Shown here piece after piece: positions 1-6,072 of a stretch of 6,072 nt of DNA (positions are counted from its first letter, which is position 1; each line of letters opens with the position of its first letter). Source of the stretch: Bacillota bacterium. GTDB taxonomy: Bacteria; Bacillota; Clostridia; Christensenellales; CAG-138. Location of the stretch: positions 1 to 6,072 of the forward strand of contig JAEWMV010000139.1 of NCBI GenBank assembly GCA_023393045.1, read 5' to 3'. Under the pieces are notes generated by a model. That model had not been told where the DNA came from. It saw only the letters and a list, made by a program, of their open reading frames with translations, and searched no databases. Position numbers and translations under genes: made by a program.

Positions 1-1604
1 TGCTTTCCGCATATGATTACAAAGCGTATGTAGCTGAATATGACGAGCACTACTGCACGGCGATGTTTGTTATCACACTCGAATCCTTTACATGCGAGGA
101 ACAGCATTTTCCGGCAATTGCGGAGATGAATTTACCGGAACAGCATTACTATGGTTACTCGATGATTGCTCAGGTACAGAATGTGTTGCTTCTTCATCCG
201 GAACTGGATGGGCCCGAACGGATAAAAATTCGTTGGTCAGCGTCTAAGCCGATCGATATTCTGGAAGAGGGCGCGACCTATATCCTCAGCGGGCACTACT
301 CCCCGCTCGACATGAGCGAGGATCCGTCCTTTATGCTGTCAAATCCTTCGCCGGAGGATTTGTTGCATTATTTAAATCTGTCCGATAATATTCCCGCATC
401 GGCGCGCAAGATTCAGGAGGACGGCACCTATATTGATATCCTGAACCGTGAGGACTACCGCACCATCGAGCTGCCTACCATCGCGCGGTTGACGGGGGAC
501 GCGGACTCCTTCCTCGCGCGGGAGGAAAACGCGCTTTGGAGCAAGGCGCTCGAACGCTTCACCATCACGCATCAGGCGCTGGCGGTGCTTGGCACAAATG
601 ACCTCAACAGCCTGCCCGCGTTCAACGCGCGCACGGCCTATATTCTCTCCGGCAGGAACTTCAGCGCGAAGGAAGCGGAAGAAGGCGCGCGCGTTTGCGT
701 CGTGAGCGCGGCGCTTGCGCAGGCCAACGGATTGGAACTGGGCGACTCCATCTCTCTGCGCTTCTATTGGGGCAACGATGTTTATTCACTCTCCTACACG
801 ACGCGGAACAATAACCCGGTTGCCTGCATGTATAACCCCAATGAAGGTTTTCTATCCGAAACCCTTACTTATGAGATCGTCGGCTTATACGGTACGCAGG
901 CGCTTTGGAGCAGCGCCGCATATGCCTTTACACCGAACACGGTATTTGTGCCCAACGCTTCCATTCCCTGTGAGGGACTTACGAGCGACAGCGGGCTGTA
1001 CACTTCGATCCTGCTGGAAAACGGCGGTGGAGATGATTTCCTCGCAAGCCTTGCGGGTACGGAATTTGAGAATGCGTTTTTGATACTGGATCAGGGGTAT
1101 GGGGAGATGGAGCCCACGCTTGAAGACCTCATGCGCAACGGCGTCATGGTGTTTTCCCTCGCCGGATTTGTGTTTGCCGTGGTCGTCATCCTCTATATCC
1201 TGCTTGTGGTGGACAGGGAAAAGACGGACGCGGGGCGGATGCTCTCCCTCGGTACAAGTCCGAAGGAGGTAAAGGACATACTCATCGCGCGCTCCATGCT
1301 GCCTGCGCTGCTCGCGGCGCTTCTGGGCGGCGTCGCGGCGTTTTTCCTGCGTGGCGCGGCGGTGAAGGCCATGCTCTCCTCCGTGGCGGAGCAGGCCGCG
1401 CGCGTGACGCTGTATACCGATAAGGCGCTCTCGGGCGAGGATTACCTCCTCGCGGCGCAGCGCTCCCTGCAGGCGGGCACAGCCGCGCTGCCTATCTTCC
1501 TCGCGCTGGCGTTTGCCCTTGTCGTCGTCGGTGCGGCGGTTATCTTGCATGTGGGGCACATCGGCAAAAAGAAGGCGATCTTGCTGATCAAGGGGGAAGG
1601 ATGA
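1..1604 (+). CDS. Large FtsX-family ABC transporter permease, copy 1 (5' end outside window)
   Basis: Membrane subunit of a MacB/LolCE-like ABC transporter. The frame is open from the first full codon at base 3, and codons before the ATG at 63 encode residues matching copy 2 (LSAYD, KAY, EYD, YC). The gene therefore enters from the left rather than starting at 63. The visible 533 residues align to residue 120 onward of the 653-residue copy 2. Visible parts are an extracytoplasmic region (about 1-378), with a MacB periplasmic-core-like stretch at about 213-255 (SGRNFSAKE to LGDSI), then three membrane helices at about 381-403, 432-450 and 495-518. The FtsX hallmark GRMLSLGT follows the first of these. 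The end overlaps the next start by ATGA. The first 145 visible residues are only about 60% identical to copy 2, against over 90% for most of the rest. Substrate unknown. Whether the missing 5' end is intact cannot be seen. Confidence 0.9.
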   Translation, partial: LSAYDYKAYVAEYDEHYCTAMFVITLESFTCEEQHFPAIAEMNLPEQHYYGYSMIAQVQNVLLLHPELDGPERIKIRWSASKPIDILEEGATYILSGHYSPLDMSEDPSFMLSNPSPEDLLHYLNLSDNIPASARKIQEDGTYIDILNREDYRTIELPTIARLTGDADSFLAREENALWSKALERFTITHQALAVLGTNDLNSLPAFNARTAYILSGRNFSAKEAEEGARVCVVSAALAQANGLELGDSISLRFYWGNDVYSLSYTTRNNNPVACMYNPNEGFLSETLTYEIVGLYGTQALWSSAAYAFTPNTVFVPNASIPCEGLTSDSGLYTSILLENGGGDDFLASLAGTEFENAFLILDQGYGEMEPTLEDLMRNGVMVFSLAGFVFAVVVILYILLVVDREKTDAGRMLSLGTSPKEVKDILIARSMLPALLAALLGGVAAFFLRGAAVKAMLSSVAEQAARVTLYTDKALSGEDYLLAAQRSLQAGTAALPIFLALAFALVVVGAAVILHVGHIGKKKAILLIKGEG

Positions 1605-1638
1605 GCCGTTTGTTATTCAAATGGATAGGGCTGCGTCT
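1..1638 (+). repeat. Direct duplicate, left unit (large permease plus 38 bases of small permease)
   Basis: This unit is homologous to 2597-4237. Alignment offset is 2596 before, and 2599 after, a single one-codon indel near 433-442. Similarity is uneven. Up to 443 it is moderate. From 444 there are 53 identical bases to 496, and high identity continues to the end except for 768-812. The last 76 bases (1563-1638) are identical to 4162-4237. Homology ends precisely after 1638. Confidence 0.92.
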
Positions 1639-1666
1639 GATTAATAAACTGGTAATTGTGACATAA
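1601..1666 (+). pseudogene. Truncated remnant of the small FtsX permease gene
   Basis: The ATG overlaps the copy 1 stop (ATGA), exactly as the intact small permease overlaps copy 2. Bases 1601-1638 are identical to 4200-4237, encoding MSRLLFKWIGLRL up to a shared partial last codon. The sequence then switches abruptly to unrelated A+T-rich DNA, adds eight foreign codons and stops at TAA 1664-1666. The intact version has 404 residues and this one 21, so it lacks the first membrane helix and the whole FtsX domain. It could still be translated by coupling, since the ribosome binding site is kept, but a transporter role is not credible. It marks the right edge of a duplication, or a deletion or insertion point. 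Confidence 0.88.
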
Positions 1667-1693
1667 ATATGAAAATTTATTTATTGTGTCATA
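1657..1693 (+). other. A+T-rich imperfect hairpin just after the breakpoint
   Basis: Bases 1659-1663 (tgaca) pair with 1687-1691. Bases 1664-1669 (taaata) pair with 1678-1683. This leaves a three-base bulge at 1684-1686 and a loop of about 8 bases. The hairpin overlaps the stop of the truncated permease. It could end transcription from copy 1 or be an operator-like dyad. It lacks the G+C-rich stem and clean U-run of a standard intrinsic terminator, so the function is uncertain. Confidence 0.35.
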
Positions 1694-1747
1694 TTTCGTT
1701 TTGCTGGCGTGTCAATCAAGTAAAGAGACAATCAAATCCCTTTGGAA

Positions 1748-1762
1748 GCGCAGAGCAATAGC
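1748..1762 (+). repeat. Left arm of 15-bp perfect inverted repeat
   Basis: gcgcagagcaatagc is the exact reverse complement of 2192-2206. The pair spans 459 bases end to end and encloses the ribosome binding site and whole coding region of the small secreted-protein gene. Pairing stops on both sides of the 15-mer, apart from isolated matches. I found no convincing flanking target-site duplication. Confidence 0.85.
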
Positions 1763-1783
1763 ATCCAATCCTAGAAACTAGTA

Positions 1784-1791
1784 GAAGGGGG
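1784..1791 (+). promoter_or_regulatory. Ribosome binding site of the small secreted-protein gene
   Basis: gaaggggg lies four bases upstream of the ATG at 1796. It supports that start and shows the small open frame is a real gene. It sits inside the left arm of the flanking inverted repeat, so it would move with the gene if the segment inverted or transposed. Confidence 0.7.
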
Positions 1792-1795
1792 AAAC

Positions 1796-2170
1796 ATGAA
1801 AATGCTTAAGAAATTCCTGTGCATTCTGCTTGTATTAACGTTTACCATTATGTGTACAGCAGAGGTTTTTGCTGAAGACATGGCAAAAAGTTGTGTTCAT
1901 GCAAGAACAATAGAAATTAGCAGAGTCAAAGCAACTTTTCCGTATGATTCGGAACAGCACATATATGTGTTCAGGACTATCAAGCAGTGTCTTGACTGTG
2001 GGGCTATATGGGAAGAACTTGGGCCTTCTAACCTAGAAGATCACACACTAAATTACAGCGATCTTGGCCATGTTGGATTACAACATCGGTATAGGAGACG
2101 GTGCTCTTGTAAGTTCGATGAAACATTTCTGTTGCCTTGCAGTGGACCGCCTTGCCCATATCCGTTCTAA
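1796..2170 (+). CDS. Small secreted Cys/His-rich protein of unknown function
   Basis: This is a 124-residue protein of no family I can name. Residues 1-26 form a classic signal peptide: MKMLKK, a hydrophobic core at about 7-19, and probable cleavage after VFA at 26. The mature part of about 98 residues is rich in Cys and His: C33-x-H35, H55, C65-x2-C68, H83, H92, H97, C103-x-C105, C115 and C120. The CxxC and CxC pairs suggest metal binding or disulfides (inference). No lipobox is evident at the cleavage site, so it is probably exported free. The start is fixed by a strong ribosome binding site. Hand-counted G+C over 1801-2160 is 150/360 (42%), well below its neighbours, which suggests a separate origin. 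It lies between two permease copies inside a 15-bp inverted repeat. It might be cargo or a partner of the transporter, or an unrelated passenger. Confidence 0.75.
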   Translation: MKMLKKFLCILLVLTFTIMCTAEVFAEDMAKSCVHARTIEISRVKATFPYDSEQHIYVFRTIKQCLDCGAIWEELGPSNLEDHTLNYSDLGHVGLQHRYRRRCSCKFDETFLLPCSGPPCPYPF

Positions 2171-2191
2171 GGAAACCTTCTAGCCGTTAGC

Positions 2192-2206
2192 GCTATTGCT
2201 CTGCGC
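2192..2206 (-). repeat. Right arm of 15-bp perfect inverted repeat
   Basis: gctattgctctgcgc is the exact reverse complement of 1748-1762. It lies 21 bases after the stop of the small secreted-protein gene and 35 bases before the start of large permease copy 2. It therefore falls in the leader of that gene. Confidence 0.85.
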
Positions 2207-2228
2207 GACCTTAGATGTTATTCTTAGC

Positions 2229-2233
2229 AGGAG
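2229..2233 (+). promoter_or_regulatory. Ribosome binding site fixing the start of permease copy 2
   Basis: AGGAG is followed by eight bases and then ATG at 2242. The alternative in-frame ATG at 2215 has no comparable site and would add nine residues ahead of the MKHRM start. The 2242 start is preferred. Confidence 0.8.
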
Positions 2234-2241
2234 AGCCCGTT

Positions 2242-4203
2242 ATGAAACACCGAATGATAAGTATCTATCTTTTGAGGCGGCCGTTAAAATCTCTGCTTTG
2301 GTCGTTGCTGCTTGCCATCGCCTGCGCCGCGCTTTGCTTGGGCGTATACCTTTACCAATCGGCCCGTTCTACGGTGAGCGGCATGGAAGCACTTTACACG
2401 ACCATCGCGGTGAGAAACCCCCAAGTCGCAAAAACAGAAGTATACGAGGCGGATTGGGGGCCGGTGACCAGTGTTGCCGAAGATTATTCAACGCTTGACT
2501 GGCAGCGTTTGATCGAGATACTCGATGGAAATCCTGCCGTGCGTTTATTTGACCGAAGGCAGTTCCTTTCCGCATATTCCGAAGGGATTGCCCCGCTGCT
2601 TTCCGCATACGATCCGAAGGCGTATGCCCCCGAATATGATAAGCGATACTGCATGGCGATGTTCGTGGTCACGCTGGAATCCGTTGCGTGCGAGGAACTG
2701 CATTATCCGGCGCTGGAGGAGGCGAACTTACCCGAACAGCATTACTATAATTATTCGATGCTTGTCCGGGTGCAGGATGTGCTGCTTTTGCATCCCGAGC
2801 TGGAGCCCTCAGAGCGCATTAAGCTGCTCTATCTATCTTCCACGACGCTGAATGACTTAGTTGAAGGTGAACGTTACATTGTTGCGGGAACATTCTCTCC
2901 GCTGGACAAGGGGGATGACCCTTTCTATTCGCTATTTGAACTTTCGGAAGAAGACCTGATGCACCACGTGAATTTGTCCGATAATATCCCCACGATGCTG
3001 CGGGAGATTAAAGAAGACGGCACCTATATTGAAGGTACCATTAACCGTGAGGACTACCGCACCATCGAGCTGCCTACCATCGCGCGGTTGACGGGAGACG
3101 CGGGCTCCTTCCTTGCGCGGGAGGAAAACGCGCTCTGGAGCAAGGCGCTTGAGCGCTTCAAAATCACGCAGCAGGCGCTGGCGGTGCTTGGCACAAACGA
3201 CCTCAACAGCCTGCCCGCGTTCAATGCGCGCACGGCATATATCCTTTCCGGCAGGAATTTCAGCGCGAAGGAAGTGGAAGAAGGGGCGCGCGTATGCGTC
3301 GTGAGCGCGGCGCTTGCGCAGGCCAACGGACTGAAGCTGGGCGATTCTATCCCGTTGCGCTTTTATAGGGGCGGGGATAGTTCTACGAGTGCGGATGCGC
3401 TTACACACAGCAATCCGGTCGCCTCTATGTATAATCCGTATGAAGGCTTCCTATCCGAAGCCCTTACCTATGAGATCGTGGGCCTTTACGGCACGCAGGC
3501 GCTTTGGAGCAGCGCCGCGTACGCGTTTACGCCGAATACGGTGTTTGTGCCGAATACTTCCATTCCCTGCGAAGGGCTTACGAGTGACAGTGGTTTGTAT
3601 ACCTCGATCCTGCTGGAAAACGGCGGCGAGGATGATTTCCTCGCAGGTCTTGTGGTCACGGAATTTGAGGATGCTTTCCTGATACTGGATCAGGGCTACG
3701 GGGAAATGGAGCCCACCCTTGCCGACCTCATGCGCAACGGCGTCATGGTACTCTCGCTAGCCGCGTTCGTGTTTGCCGTCGTCGTCATACTGTATATGCT
3801 GCTTGTGGTGGACAGAGAAAAGACGGACGTGGGGCGGATGCTTTCCCTCGGCACGGACCGGAAAGATGTGAAGCGCATACTCATCGCACGCTCCATGCTG
3901 CCTGCACTGCTCGCGGCGCTTCTGGGCGGCGTCGCGGCGTTCCTCCTGCGTGGCGCGGCGGTGAAGGCCATGCTCTCCTCCGTGGCGGAGCAGGCCGCAA
4001 GCGTGACCTTGTATACTGACAAGGCGCTCTCCGGCGAGGATTACCTCCTCGCGGCGCAGCGCTCCCTGCAGGCGGGCACAGCTGCGCTGCCCATATTCCT
4101 TGCGCTCGCGTTTGCCCTTCTCGTTGTCGGCGCAGCGGTCGTTCTGCATGTGGGGCATATTGGCAAAAAGAAGGCGATCTTGCTGATCAAGGGGGAAGGA
4201 TGA
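2242..4203 (+). CDS. Large FtsX-family ABC transporter permease, copy 2 (complete)
   Basis: Complete 653-residue permease of MacB-like topology. The N-terminus is basic and carries helix 1 at about 17-37. A large extracytoplasmic region of about 460 residues follows, with a MacB-core-like segment at about 334-375 (SGRNFSAKE, VCVVSAALA, LGDSI). Then come helices at about 501-523, 552-570 and 615-638. The conserved FtsX motif GRMLSLGT is at 531-538 on the cytoplasmic side, where such permeases meet their ATPase. The extracytoplasmic part is larger than in a typical MacB-type permease. The ATG at 2242 is chosen for its AGGAG site. It is coupled by ATGA to the small permease, and the ATPase follows. 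Copy 1 upstream is its paralogue, with a one-codon length difference near 3031-3042. I saw no convincing promoter directly upstream. It may be read from a promoter in the island or from further left. Family call is firm; substrate unknown. Confidence 0.93.
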   Translation: MKHRMISIYLLRRPLKSLLWSLLLAIACAALCLGVYLYQSARSTVSGMEALYTTIAVRNPQVAKTEVYEADWGPVTSVAEDYSTLDWQRLIEILDGNPAVRLFDRRQFLSAYSEGIAPLLSAYDPKAYAPEYDKRYCMAMFVVTLESVACEELHYPALEEANLPEQHYYNYSMLVRVQDVLLLHPELEPSERIKLLYLSSTTLNDLVEGERYIVAGTFSPLDKGDDPFYSLFELSEEDLMHHVNLSDNIPTMLREIKEDGTYIEGTINREDYRTIELPTIARLTGDAGSFLAREENALWSKALERFKITQQALAVLGTNDLNSLPAFNARTAYILSGRNFSAKEVEEGARVCVVSAALAQANGLKLGDSIPLRFYRGGDSSTSADALTHSNPVASMYNPYEGFLSEALTYEIVGLYGTQALWSSAAYAFTPNTVFVPNTSIPCEGLTSDSGLYTSILLENGGEDDFLAGLVVTEFEDAFLILDQGYGEMEPTLADLMRNGVMVLSLAAFVFAVVVILYMLLVVDREKTDVGRMLSLGTDRKDVKRILIARSMLPALLAALLGGVAAFLLRGAAVKAMLSSVAEQAASVTLYTDKALSGEDYLLAAQRSLQAGTAALPIFLALAFALLVVGAAVVLHVGHIGKKKAILLIKGEG

Positions 4204-4237
4204 GCCGTTTGTTATTCAAATGGATAGGGCTGCGTCT
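2597..4237 (+). repeat. Direct duplicate, right unit
   Basis: Counterpart of 1-1638. Here the homologous stretch continues into an intact small permease gene. This suggests the right unit holds the original arrangement and the left unit is the truncated duplicate. The part matching upstream of base 1 cannot be compared in this window. Confidence 0.92.
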
Positions 4238-5414
4238 CCAGAGGGCCGCGCCCGCGCTGGGCGCGTTCGCGCTCGCCGCGGCGGTATTCGCCCTGTTCCT
4301 GTGCGAGCTTTCAGGTTATGAAGCGCGCCTTCTCGCGCAGCGGGAGGAACTCTACGGCAGTTTTGATATCGGCTGCTACATCAGCAACGCCACGGGTACG
4401 CGCACGGACGCGCTTTCCCTGCCCGCGCGCTATGTGGATAGCATCGAGAGCGATTTATCCGAGCTGGTGCGGGATATCCGCGTGACCAAGACCTTCCGCT
4501 ATCAGGTGATGGAGCCGGGCGATCCCGTGGATGTGGAAAAGCCGCGCGAAGCGCCCTCCCTCATCGGCATCAACGACATTTCGCTCTCTGAGGAATTGCT
4601 CTCGGTGGGCGAGATCGTCTGGCCGGAGGGCGTGGACGACAGCTTCTTTGCAAACGGCGGGCAAGGCTGCATCATTCCTGTATCCATCGCGCAGAAACTT
4701 ATGCGGGATGAGGACAACAAACCCTATCTTAACCTTGCTCTGTGCGATCTTGCCTACCGTTATGGCATGGAGTGCATTTCGGTAAGCCTGCCGATTGTGA
4801 CGGCATATGCAAACAGCACGGGCGAGGACATCTATATGTCATGGGAGGCGACGCGCGCGCTTTCCGAGCAGCTTATGGGCATTGCCGCGGCGGACACGCT
4901 TACGTTTTCCGCGCGGGACAACCGCCGCCTCGACGAACTCACGCAGGCGCTCGAACAATACTTCAAACCCGTCGACCCGCTTGCGGAACGGGATTTGGCG
5001 GATTTTGCCGTCACCGTGCAGGACAGCGTGTTCAGAAGCGCCCTCTCCAATGTGGAGCGCAACATTTCGGTCGTGAAACTGCTGCTGCCGCTCGCGTTTG
5101 TCATGAGTTTGGCCTGCGGCTTCCTCATCAGCTTCCTTGCGACGAGGTCGCGCCTTCGCGAATTCGCCGTCATGCGCTCGCTTGGCACAAGCGGCACGAT
5201 GGTGTTCCTCTGCGCCTTCGGGGAACAGGCCGTCACGGCGGCCTTGGGCGCGCTTCTGGGCATGCTGGCGGATTTACTCGTGCGCGGCGCGCTGCCGGGG
5301 AACGCTTTCGTGTTCACGGGCGCTTTTGTACTGCTTTTCCTCGTCGGCTGCGCGGCGGCAAGCTTGCGCGTGGCGCGGGTGAACGTGATTCAAATGTTGA
5401 GCGTAAAGGAGTAA
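4200..5414 (+). CDS. Small FtsX-family ABC transporter permease
   Basis: 404-residue second membrane subunit, expected to pair with a large permease. Helix 1 is at about 16-35, followed by an extracytoplasmic region (about 36-288) in which only a degenerate MacB-core pattern can be seen. C-terminal helices are at about 291-313, 334-360 and 370-390. The motif REFAVMRSLGTS at 320-331 is the FtsX hallmark next to the first of these, and the protein ends in the typical tail VIQMLSVKE. The start overlaps the copy 2 stop by ATGA and has a purine-rich aagggggaagg immediately upstream, indicating coupled translation and fixed stoichiometry. A copy of its first 38 bases is stranded at 1601-1638. The ATPase gene begins seven bases after its stop. 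Family assignment is strong; substrate unknown. Confidence 0.92.
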   Translation: MSRLLFKWIGLRLQRAAPALGAFALAAAVFALFLCELSGYEARLLAQREELYGSFDIGCYISNATGTRTDALSLPARYVDSIESDLSELVRDIRVTKTFRYQVMEPGDPVDVEKPREAPSLIGINDISLSEELLSVGEIVWPEGVDDSFFANGGQGCIIPVSIAQKLMRDEDNKPYLNLALCDLAYRYGMECISVSLPIVTAYANSTGEDIYMSWEATRALSEQLMGIAAADTLTFSARDNRRLDELTQALEQYFKPVDPLAERDLADFAVTVQDSVFRSALSNVERNISVVKLLLPLAFVMSLACGFLISFLATRSRLREFAVMRSLGTSGTMVFLCAFGEQAVTAALGALLGMLADLLVRGALPGNAFVFTGAFVLLFLVGCAAASLRVARVNVIQMLSVKE

Positions 5415-5421
5415 ATGTAAT

Positions 5422-6072
5422 ATGGCTATACTTCGTGCACAGGAAGCGAGCTATGAGTATCGCAACAAGTACCAGAGCGTGCGCGCGGTCGACGGCGTGA
5501 GCTATGCGTTCGAGCAGGGCAGGTTCTACGCCATACTCGGCAAGAGCGGCAGCGGAAAAACGACTCTGCTTTCCCTCCTCGCAGGGCTCGACGTGCCCAC
5601 GTCGGGCGAAATCGTCTATGAGGATACCCCGACGGATAAGCTCGACCGCAGCGCGTACCGGCGCGACCATGCTACGGTCATTTATCAGAACTTCAACCTG
5701 TTCCCGCTGCTCACGGCGCTCGAAAACGTTTCGTATCCGCTCTGGCTCAAGGGCGTGCCCGACAGGGAAGCGGAGGCTAAGGCCGCTGAAGCGCTGCTTT
5801 CGGTCGATATATCGGAGGATAAATTCAAGCGCTATCCCGCCATGCTCTCGGGCGGCGAGCAGCAGCGTGTGGCCATCGCGCGGGCGCTGTGCACGGACGC
5901 GAAGATCATCCTCGCGGATGAGCCCACGGGCAATCTCGACAGCGAAAATGGAAAGAACATCCTCCTGATACTCAAAGCCCTCGCGCACGAAAAGAACCGC
6001 TGCGTCATCGTCGTCACGCACGATATTTCCATCGCAGCGGAGGCCGACGAAACGCTGCGCATGCGCGACGGG
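5422..6072 (+). CDS. ABC transporter ATP-binding protein, LolD/MacB type (3' end outside window)
   Basis: Cytoplasmic ATPase that would energise the adjacent permeases. 217 residues are visible with no stop before the window edge. Family members usually have about 220-255, so little is missing. Motifs in order: Walker A GKSGSGKT at 40-47, Q-loop Q89 (YQNFNLFPLLTALENV, the LolD/MacB-type pattern), signature LSGGEQQR at 142-149, Walker B IILADEP at 162-168 with catalytic E167, D-loop NLD at 171-173, and switch H200 (VVTHD). All are intact, so it should be active. The start ATG follows the small permease stop by seven bases, with aaaggag at 5405-5411, ten bases upstream. An earlier ATG at 5415 is followed at once by TAA and is not used. 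It is the only ATPase visible and so the likely shared motor for both large permeases. Confidence 0.95.
   Translation, partial: MAILRAQEASYEYRNKYQSVRAVDGVSYAFEQGRFYAILGKSGSGKTTLLSLLAGLDVPTSGEIVYEDTPTDKLDRSAYRRDHATVIYQNFNLFPLLTALENVSYPLWLKGVPDREAEAKAAEALLSVDISEDKFKRYPAMLSGGEQQRVAIARALCTDAKIILADEPTGNLDSENGKNILLILKALAHEKNRCVIVVTHDISIAAEADETLRMRDG

Noticed and set aside
885..1559. Long reverse-strand open frame (224 codons) opposite permease copy 1
   Set aside because: It is an Arg/His-rich composition artefact antisense to the conserved FtsX region, and the equivalent frame is much shorter opposite copy 2.
63..1604. Treating the ATG at 63 as the start of permease copy 1
   Set aside because: The frame is open to the left edge and encodes residues homologous to copy 2 upstream of this Met. 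No ribosome binding site precedes it.
1688..1715. Reverse-strand promoter with TTGACA (1715-1710) and TATGAC (1693-1688)
   Set aside because: The -35 is perfect but the -10 is poor, and no reverse-strand gene lies downstream. An antisense RNA over copy 1 is possible but unsupported.
1639..2214. Complete insertion sequence or integron cassette
   Set aside because: No transposase or integrase is encoded, no clear target-site duplication was found, and the gttagcg at 2187-2193 does not fit the attC core consensus.
2196..2224. Promoter with -35 ttgctc (2196-2201) and -10 tattct (2219-2224), spacer 17
   Set aside because: Only 3/6 and 4/6 matches, and transcription would begin within the ribosome binding site of copy 2.
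2215..2241. ATG at 2215 as the start of permease copy 2
   Set aside because: It has no ribosome binding site, while ATG 2242 has AGGAG at ideal distance followed by a typical basic N-terminus.
5314..6021. Reverse-strand open frame (235 codons) opposite the ATPase
   Set aside because: It lies antisense to a gene with every ABC motif in order. The open frame is a by-product of high G+C codon use.

Overview
The window holds part of an ABC-transporter locus of the MacB/LolD/FtsX type, probably from a Gram-positive Clostridia-like bacterium (Bacillota). The signs are strong ribosome binding sites, permease-permease-ATPase gene order, tight translational coupling, and protein sequences like those of gut or rumen Clostridia. 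I infer the lineage from style alone and cannot name a genus. All genes are on the + strand. Most of the locus is G+C-rich (about 60% in hand-counted samples). The exception is a clearly A+T-richer island at about 1639-2214.

Layout: (1) Bases 1-1604 are the 3' part of a large FtsX-family permease gene (copy 1), which enters from the left edge. (2) It overlaps by ATGA with a second permease gene that keeps only its first 38 bases (1601-1638). That gene then breaks into unrelated sequence and stops at 1666. (3) Bases 1639 to about 2214 have no counterpart in the other permease unit. They carry an A+T-rich hairpin and a 124-residue secreted Cys/His-rich protein gene (1796-2170). A perfect 15-bp inverted repeat (1748-1762 and 2192-2206) flanks that gene. 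(4) Bases 2242-4203 are a complete second copy of the large permease (653 residues). (5) Bases 4200-5414 are the intact small permease (404 residues), coupled by ATGA. (6) From 5422 to the right edge is a LolD/MacB-type ATPase with every catalytic motif, open at the window end.

The two large permeases, the small permease and the ATPase look like one transporter system. The ATPase would power a permease pair. The small permease would be the constant partner, and the two large permeases could be alternative partners. The substrate is unknown. Members of this superfamily release lipoproteins, export peptides, sense or expel antimicrobials, or transmit force to cell-wall hydrolases, and the sequence does not choose among these.

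The most interesting points are three. The two large permeases are mosaic: near-identical C-terminal two-thirds, a sharply bounded diverged N-terminal part, and a 15-residue hypervariable patch. The duplicated unit ends at an exact breakpoint inside the next gene. The low-G+C secreted-protein gene sits between the copies, bracketed by a long perfect inverted repeat, as expected for an invertible or mobile cassette. No recombinase, tRNA, rRNA, CRISPR array or complete insertion sequence is visible.
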